From a virus: DNA of 22,118 nucleotides. The DNA is taken from positions 1 to 22,118 of the IMG/VR virus record IMGVR_UViG_3300042691_027445, one strand, 5' to 3'. Below the pieces are notes generated by a model, which worked only from the letters and a program-made list of their open reading frames with translations, had not been told where the DNA came from and ran no database searches. The translations under genes and the position numbers were made by a program. Below are positions 16,942-22,118 of the stretch, one piece after another (the stretch's first letter is position 1; each line of letters opens with the position of its first letter).

Positions 16942-16951
16942 ATAATAAAAA

Positions 16952-17857
16952 ATGGCAGTTGGAACATATGGAACCGTTAGACCGGCGGATGTCTCACCGG
17001 AAGATGTTGAGATAATACTAAATTACACACCATCTAGAGATGTGACAGACGATTTTGTTTTGAAGAAACTAAATTCGGCTAATATATTAAGACCTTATTT
17101 CAATAATAATAATACGGGAGGTAGACCTGTTGAAATTTTAGGTGGGTTATATAACTTGAAACTGCCGCAAGAAGAATTTAATAGATTGGGTATATACACA
17201 CTTTATGTGAGACCTGCACAAATAAGAACTCCAATAACGGATTGTGGTGTTTTATCGGCATTACCTAACGTTAAAGGGTTGGTAATTAATTTAGATAATG
17301 TTCCAAGTGATGCAAGAAATAAATTTGTTGCACAAGGGTTAGTTGGTTTCAGAATAGAATATCTTAATGATAATGGAACAAAAATTCCTAATTTCTTTAG
17401 AATTGTTACATCTAATTTCTTTTGTGAACCTGTTTTACAGAATTTAACTAATACTGCTCAAAAGGCTATAAGATATAGATATGTTGATGGTGAAACTAAT
17501 TTGATGTTTTTAACTTTATCACCATCATCATCACCAACAAACAAACCAAATGCAACCCCTTTTATAGGACAACCAAATCAAAATATAATTTTAACAAATA
17601 CATTTTTTAATCCAATCACTATTGATATAGAATTGGTGGATCAAGACATTTCAACTCTTGCAATTGCTCTTTATGGTAATCAAACTAAGTCAATTGATGA
17701 TGGTATATACACTATATACGATTCAAGTAATAATATATATAAACAATACAATCTATATGAAATCAGAAATGAATTCAATTCTCTTCTCTATGAAGTTAGA
17801 CAAGATAGAGGTGATAATATAGATTTCAGTAAAAACTTTTCAACCATAACGCAATAA
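16952..17857 (+). CDS. Putative structural protein, 301 aa
   Basis: No family is recognised. It is 301 residues and soluble-looking, opening with AVGTYGTVRPADVSPEDVEI. Next come a short charged helix, a Gly/Asn linker (NNNNTGGRPVEILGG) and beta-rich segments (GIYTLYVRPAQIRTPI, LVGFRIEYLNDNGTKIPNFF). A Ser/Pro stretch SPSSSPTNKPNATP sits near 192-205, probably a flexible link to a final strand/helix module (DDGIYTIYDSSNNIY; YEIRNEFNSLLYEVRQDRGD). It follows a 44-base A/T-rich gap and ends in TAATG shared with the start of the 981-aa wedge protein, so it is likely made together with that protein. Its place directly before the gpI/gp7-like protein suggests a wedge-associated part, but this is inference. 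Confidence 0.8.
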   Translation: MAVGTYGTVRPADVSPEDVEIILNYTPSRDVTDDFVLKKLNSANILRPYFNNNNTGGRPVEILGGLYNLKLPQEEFNRLGIYTLYVRPAQIRTPITDCGVLSALPNVKGLVINLDNVPSDARNKFVAQGLVGFRIEYLNDNGTKIPNFFRIVTSNFFCEPVLQNLTNTAQKAIRYRYVDGETNLMFLTLSPSSSPTNKPNATPFIGQPNQNIILTNTFFNPITIDIELVDQDISTLAIALYGNQTKSIDDGIYTIYDSSNNIYKQYNLYEIRNEFNSLLYEVRQDRGDNIDFSKNFSTITQ

Positions 17858-20802
17858 TGGCTAGAAAATTTTTTAGATATCCTCCTAGACCTTCAAGCGG
17901 TGCTGGTACATTCTCCGATAACATAGTTGGTTTTCAACTTGTTGATGGAGGAGGTTTGACACAAGGTAATTTTGCGTTTACAACAGGACTTGTTGAGAAG
18001 GTTAATAGAAACTTTAGTATTGGTTCTTTTTCTGAACCAATAAATTTGGATGCATTACAAATCTATAACATAAATGAATCCCGAGAAATTGTTGCTAAGG
18101 AATTCAGAGTGTATCCTAATTTTGACTTAAGTGAAATATCAAATTTTAACTTATATGGTTCTTTATCTAAAAGAATTTCTACATCAATTGAGAAAATAAT
18201 AAATTATTTTCCGGCGTCAATAGAGGTTTATAACCTTAAACCTACGTTTTTAACTGGTTATACTGCGTATAATATTGTATATGATCCTATAGAAAAAACA
18301 ACAACCTTCGAGATTAATGTTCAAGACATAAGCAATCCTTTAGGGGTAGATTTTTCTAAAAATTCAACTAGAAATCTATCTTTGAAGGAAAATAAGGTTT
18401 CACCATTAAGAAATTTGACGGTTGAGTATGAAAAATACTCTTTATATGTAGGAGAACATGAATTCAAATTATTATATTTAATACCATCTGATAGTTTATT
18501 CAATGGAAAATTAAGTTTAATAGTTGATGGAAACGCTTTTAGTGGAGAAACTATTTCTGCGGTTGATTATATTATAAGACCTGATGATTTCTATGCTGAT
18601 AAAGCGTTCATTGAACAATTTGATGAGGTAGAACAGTTTTTATTAAACAGATTAGTTATACCTAAATATACTGCGGTTTTTAATGTTCCTAAAACCGCTG
18701 AAGACGGGACAAATTTCACCGACAGCCAAAAAATAACTTGGCCTTTGGACGGTATTTGGAACTTAGATATAAGAACTCCTAGCTTTGATTTTTATCTCAG
18801 TCAGTTAAATGAAATAACAAGTTCTTTTGATAGTTTCAGAACAAATTTGATTGCCAGGTTTTTGACAACGGAGTCATTCAAAGAATTTGATACTGAAGAA
18901 AGAAAAGTTCAGAAAATTTTAGAATTATATGGTAGAAGTTTTGATGAAGTAAAAAAATTCATAGATGGTTTATCACATATGACATCTGTAAACTATACCA
19001 TCAAAAATGATATACCTTCACAATTGTTAAAAAATCTTTCTCAAACTCTTGGTTGGAAAATTAATATTTCACCAATATCGAATGAAGATTTTCTTTCATC
19101 TGTTTTTGGTAATACAAATAAAATTGAATACCCGGGATTTTCAAGGGCAAACACACCCACCGAATTAAACTACCAATTTTATAGAAATTTAATATTAAAT
19201 TCCGCATATCTTTTCAAATCAAAAGGAACAAGAAAATCAATTGAATTCTTATTAAGATTGGTTGGCGCTCCTGAAGCGATAGTTGAATTTAATGAACATA
19301 TCTATATTGCTGGACAAAGAATCAATATGGGTGAATTTGAAAAAAAATTTTTGGATTTATCTGATGGTATATATATCGATGAAATTCCAGCGTTAAATAC
19401 AGATCCATCCGGGATATATAAATTCAACGGAAATATCTACACTGCTTTTACTACACAACAAATATATCTTGCGGTTGATTCTGAAAGGGATGATTTTCCC
19501 GTAGATGATGAAGGTTATCCAAAAGCTCCAAGAGATACTGAGGATTATTTTTTCCAAAAAGGTGCGGGATGGTTTGAATTGGTTAAAGATCATCAAAGTC
19601 CTCAACAAGTTAATACTACCGCAAGCGTTTTTACCGGTCAAAACTTTAATATACAAACTCAATTTGAACCTTTTTCTTATGGACAAAAATACTTGGATAG
19701 GTTTAGAAATTTTCCATACATATCTGAAGGGTTCAAGTTGATAAGAACACCTGACAACAGAAAAAGTTGGCCGGAGACTGATGTAAATTTAAGGGTTGGA
19801 AACGGATCGGCAAAATTCAACGCTTACTATTTCACTCAAAACGAAAAATTTGTTTTGAATGTTAAAAACGTTGACATATTTATGAACCCATCACAAGGAT
19901 TGGCTTACGACGTATGGTATATGTCAAATAGATTCAATTATCCAATACCAAGTAGTGGATTATCCACGCCTTATCCAAAACCTGACGGAGTAGATTGGAC
20001 TGTAATAAACCCACAACCAAACAAAAAAACATTTTTTGAATTTGCTCAAACGTTTTGGAGAAATATGATTAATGTTAGAAATAGACAATTTATTTCTGAC
20101 GGAAAAACGGGAGGATACCCAACATTACAATCAATATATTTTAATTACTTAAATTCAAAACAGAATGTAAATATACCTAATGATAATTTTACGTATAAGT
20201 CAATGATAGATTACGTAAATGGTTTAGGGACTTATTGGATTAGATTGGTGGAACAAATGATTCCAGCAACAACAATTTGGATGGGTGGTGTTAAATACGA
20301 AAACTCAATTTTTCACAGACAAAAATTTGTTTATAGATTACAAAGAGGTTGTCCGGTTGTTCCTGTTCCTTGTGATCCTTGTTTCTTTACAACATCATTA
20401 TTTGATTATAACTGTTTTGATGAAACAGTTTCTTGTGATTTATATCCACAAGATCCGTTTAGTGTTGTTCTATCTTCAATTATGAACAATTATCAATTAT
20501 CAAATTCTTTAACTTGTAATCTTAATACATTATCAACAAAGTGGTATGTGGATTTAAGATTAGATGGTCAAACAATATTAAAAGAATTGATTTATAATGG
20601 TTCAGGTCTTTCTGATGTTCCAACAAATCAAATATGGAAAACTTCATTAGAGAATTATTTACCACAACTTTTGAACCAAGGAATATATTATTCAATAAGT
20701 GGGGACACATTAAATATTTATAATTCTGGATGTGATAGTTATCTTAATAATAAAAATTTAAAAATAAACGTGGGAGTTGATTTCTCAGTAAGCTGTAGTT
20801 AA
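17857..20802 (+). CDS. Baseplate wedge protein with tail protein I / T4 gp7-like segment, 981 aa
   Basis: This is probably the third core wedge subunit, equivalent to P2 gpI or T4 gp7. Residues about 315-475 show the tail-protein-I layout: helices around a DEVKKFIDGL segment, then IPSQLLKNLSQTLGWKI, then YQFYRNLILNSAYLFKSKGT (439-458), closing with RKSIEFLLRLVGAPEA. The ordered NLILNSAYLFKSKGT...G pattern is the family mark. Residues 1-310 are an added beta-rich N-terminal part starting MARKFFRYPPRPSSGAG. Residues 480-830 are another mixed insertion with many aromatic residues. After the Arg/Gln-rich block RQKFVYRLQRG (near 820-831) comes a Cys-rich C-terminal extension of 150 residues (Cys832, 838 and 841, with more downstream). 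T4 gp7 has 1032 residues, a similar size. Its stop overlaps the SprB-repeat gene as TAATG. Confidence 0.8.
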   Translation: MARKFFRYPPRPSSGAGTFSDNIVGFQLVDGGGLTQGNFAFTTGLVEKVNRNFSIGSFSEPINLDALQIYNINESREIVAKEFRVYPNFDLSEISNFNLYGSLSKRISTSIEKIINYFPASIEVYNLKPTFLTGYTAYNIVYDPIEKTTTFEINVQDISNPLGVDFSKNSTRNLSLKENKVSPLRNLTVEYEKYSLYVGEHEFKLLYLIPSDSLFNGKLSLIVDGNAFSGETISAVDYIIRPDDFYADKAFIEQFDEVEQFLLNRLVIPKYTAVFNVPKTAEDGTNFTDSQKITWPLDGIWNLDIRTPSFDFYLSQLNEITSSFDSFRTNLIARFLTTESFKEFDTEERKVQKILELYGRSFDEVKKFIDGLSHMTSVNYTIKNDIPSQLLKNLSQTLGWKINISPISNEDFLSSVFGNTNKIEYPGFSRANTPTELNYQFYRNLILNSAYLFKSKGTRKSIEFLLRLVGAPEAIVEFNEHIYIAGQRINMGEFEKKFLDLSDGIYIDEIPALNTDPSGIYKFNGNIYTAFTTQQIYLAVDSERDDFPVDDEGYPKAPRDTEDYFFQKGAGWFELVKDHQSPQQVNTTASVFTGQNFNIQTQFEPFSYGQKYLDRFRNFPYISEGFKLIRTPDNRKSWPETDVNLRVGNGSAKFNAYYFTQNEKFVLNVKNVDIFMNPSQGLAYDVWYMSNRFNYPIPSSGLSTPYPKPDGVDWTVINPQPNKKTFFEFAQTFWRNMINVRNRQFISDGKTGGYPTLQSIYFNYLNSKQNVNIPNDNFTYKSMIDYVNGLGTYWIRLVEQMIPATTIWMGGVKYENSIFHRQKFVYRLQRGCPVVPVPCDPCFFTTSLFDYNCFDETVSCDLYPQDPFSVVLSSIMNNYQLSNSLTCNLNTLSTKWYVDLRLDGQTILKELIYNGSGLSDVPTNQIWKTSLENYLPQLLNQGIYYSISGDTLNIYNSGCDSYLNNKNLKINVGVDFSVSCS

Positions 20803-22118
20803 TGTCATTTAGTGTAAATATATTCATAACCGGAGATTGCTCCAATAACTCATCAGGTGTAATAAATGTTGTCCCAACTGGGGGAACTACTCCTTATACT
20901 TTAAATGTCTCTTCACCAAGTTTTACTTCCATAACTTCAAATACAACATTTACCCTAACAAATTTATCACCATCAATTTTTAATTTTACGGTTGTTGACA
21001 ATTCATTACCTACAGGATTGGCGGGATTTAATTTTATATTATCTTCAGGTTTTTGTGTTAATCAACAATCTTTTAATAGTACTTGTGGACAAAATAATGG
21101 AGGTTTATCGGTAAGTGCCAATTCAATTAGTGCTCCAATTACATATAATTTGTATAATTCATTTGGATTTATACAAACAATTAGTTCAAATAACACTCAA
21201 GTTCTTTTTACGAATTTATCACCTGATTTATATTATGTGGATGTTATAGATTATTCAAATTGTACGGCCAGAACGGCTTCTTGTATTATAAAAGATTCAG
21301 GTAATTTGGATTTCGATTTATTTTCAATAAATAATTCTAATTGTTCAAATATTCCATCCGGAAAAATATATGTTTATAATGAAATCGGTACTCCACCATT
21401 CACATATCTTTGGTCGCCAACAAATGAAACCACAAAATCCATAAGTGGTTTATCTGCGGGGGCTTATTCAGTTACCGTAACGGATGGGTTAGGTTGTTCA
21501 ATACAAAAATCGGTTACAATTACTGACGTTCCTTTAGTTGGTATTACAGGTTTTATTACTCAAAAGTCGCCAGATTGTTGGCAATCAAACGGGGTTTTAC
21601 AGATTTTTATTACAGGTGGAACGCCACCATATCTATATCAACTAAACGATTATCCACCTAAAATATCATTATCAACTTCAGAAACTTTTTCAGGTTTATC
21701 AGCGGGTGTTTATAATGTGCAAGTGACAGATGCGGGTCTTTGTTTTACAAGTGGATCGACTACTTTACAGACACCTGATAAATTTGATGTTTTATCGGTT
21801 AATGTAACACCATCTACGTGTAATAATAATTCGGGTCAAATTGAAATAATTTTAAATGGTGGTGCGACCCCCTACAAGTTTGAATTAACTGACTCTTCTG
21901 GAACGACAACAATAATTTCCGGAATAAGCCCCGTGGCTCTGTTCCAAAATCTCAAGACAGGTGTATATCATATAAAAATAACAAATCAAAGTAATTGTTT
22001 ATATGAAACAGATGTTGTTATAAATAATATTAACAAATTTGAAATCGTAACCTCAGTTAATAATACAAGTTGTGGAAATTCAAATGGGAGTGTGACAATA
22101 TATGTGAATTCCGCCGGA
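20802..22118 (+). CDS. SprB-repeat protein, putative receptor-binding / fibre protein (3'-truncated by window edge)
   Basis: The frame is open from the ATG at 20802 to the last base (439 codons, no stop), starting inside the previous stop (TAATG). The visible part is five full tandem repeats and the start of a sixth. Each opens with a Cys followed by an Asn/Ser/Gly-rich turn and a strand ending in a Pro-Tyr or Pro-Phe motif; Cys codons fall at residues 13, 95, 181, 259, 340 and 424, spacing 78-86. Repeat 3 gives GTPPFTYLWSP and GLSAGAYSVTVTDGLGCS; repeat 4 gives GGTPPYLYQL and GLSAGVYNVQVTDAGLC. This is the SprB repeat pattern of Bacteroidota cell-surface adhesins. No signal peptide is present, which fits a virion protein rather than a secreted adhesin. 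A tail-tip or fibre role in host binding is inferred from position. Confidence 0.85.
   Translation, partial: MSFSVNIFITGDCSNNSSGVINVVPTGGTTPYTLNVSSPSFTSITSNTTFTLTNLSPSIFNFTVVDNSLPTGLAGFNFILSSGFCVNQQSFNSTCGQNNGGLSVSANSISAPITYNLYNSFGFIQTISSNNTQVLFTNLSPDLYYVDVIDYSNCTARTASCIIKDSGNLDFDLFSINNSNCSNIPSGKIYVYNEIGTPPFTYLWSPTNETTKSISGLSAGAYSVTVTDGLGCSIQKSVTITDVPLVGITGFITQKSPDCWQSNGVLQIFITGGTPPYLYQLNDYPPKISLSTSETFSGLSAGVYNVQVTDAGLCFTSGSTTLQTPDKFDVLSVNVTPSTCNNNSGQIEIILNGGATPYKFELTDSSGTTTIISGISPVALFQNLKTGVYHIKITNQSNCLYETDVVINNINKFEIVTSVNNTSCGNSNGSVTIYVNSAG
20838..22118 (+). repeat. Tandem SprB-type protein repeats (about 82 codons each)
   Basis: Six repeat starts are marked by Cys codons at 20838, 21084, 21342, 21576, 21819 and 22071, giving units of 246, 258, 234, 243 and 252 bases. 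The units are diverged at DNA level, so this is a protein-level repeat and not a recent tandem duplication. The last unit is cut by the window edge, and the array may continue. Confidence 0.85.

Noticed and set aside
17519-17538. Short CAT/TCA repeat (accatcatcatcacc) as a repeat locus
   Set aside because: It encodes a Ser/Pro linker in the 301-aa protein and is too short to be of note.

Overview
The window looks like part of a T4-like contractile-tailed phage (myovirus morphology, Caudoviricetes) that infects a member of the Bacteroidota. All convincing genes lie on the + strand, are packed with short gaps or stop/start overlaps, and fall into a replication/nucleotide block followed by a long baseplate/tail block. 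Four things point to a Bacteroidota host: no start codon has a Shine-Dalgarno sequence; a small DUF5522-type Cys protein is present; carboxypeptidase-regulatory-like and PKD-like folds occur in virion proteins; and the right edge enters an open gene made of SprB-type repeats, best known from Bacteroidota gliding adhesins. The DNA is clearly AT-rich, more so in the structural block than in the reductase gene.

Left block (1 to about 5230). It holds a 5'-truncated FEN/T4 RNase H-type 5'-3' exonuclease, an unrecognised 150-aa protein joined by ATGA overlap, a DnaB/gp41-type replicative helicase, a compact adenosylcobalamin-dependent (class II) ribonucleotide reductase, a 68-aa DUF5522-like protein with a strong hairpin in its 5' coding part, and an unrecognised helical 129-aa protein. 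Together these would unwind DNA, remove primers and supply dNTPs.

Right block (5262 to the end). The order is gp25-like wedge protein, gp6/baseplate-J-like wedge protein, a giant 1857-aa protein with an Ig-like N-terminus and a very hydrophobic internal segment, three structural proteins (570, 270 and 391 aa, the last with a PKD-like WGDG motif), a 301-aa protein, a 981-aa protein with a P2 gpI/T4 gp7-like tail segment, and the start of the SprB-repeat protein. The gp25, gp6 and gpI/gp7 trio is the conserved core of contractile baseplate wedges. The other proteins probably build the baseplate periphery and the receptor-contacting parts, but I cannot assign them individually.

No tRNA, rRNA, CRISPR array, insertion sequence or integration site was seen. 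There is no gene-free stretch longer than 88 bases (7570-7657). The most unusual points are the SprB-repeat gene in a phage tail operon and the multi-helix membrane-like segment buried inside a 1857-residue baseplate-cluster protein.
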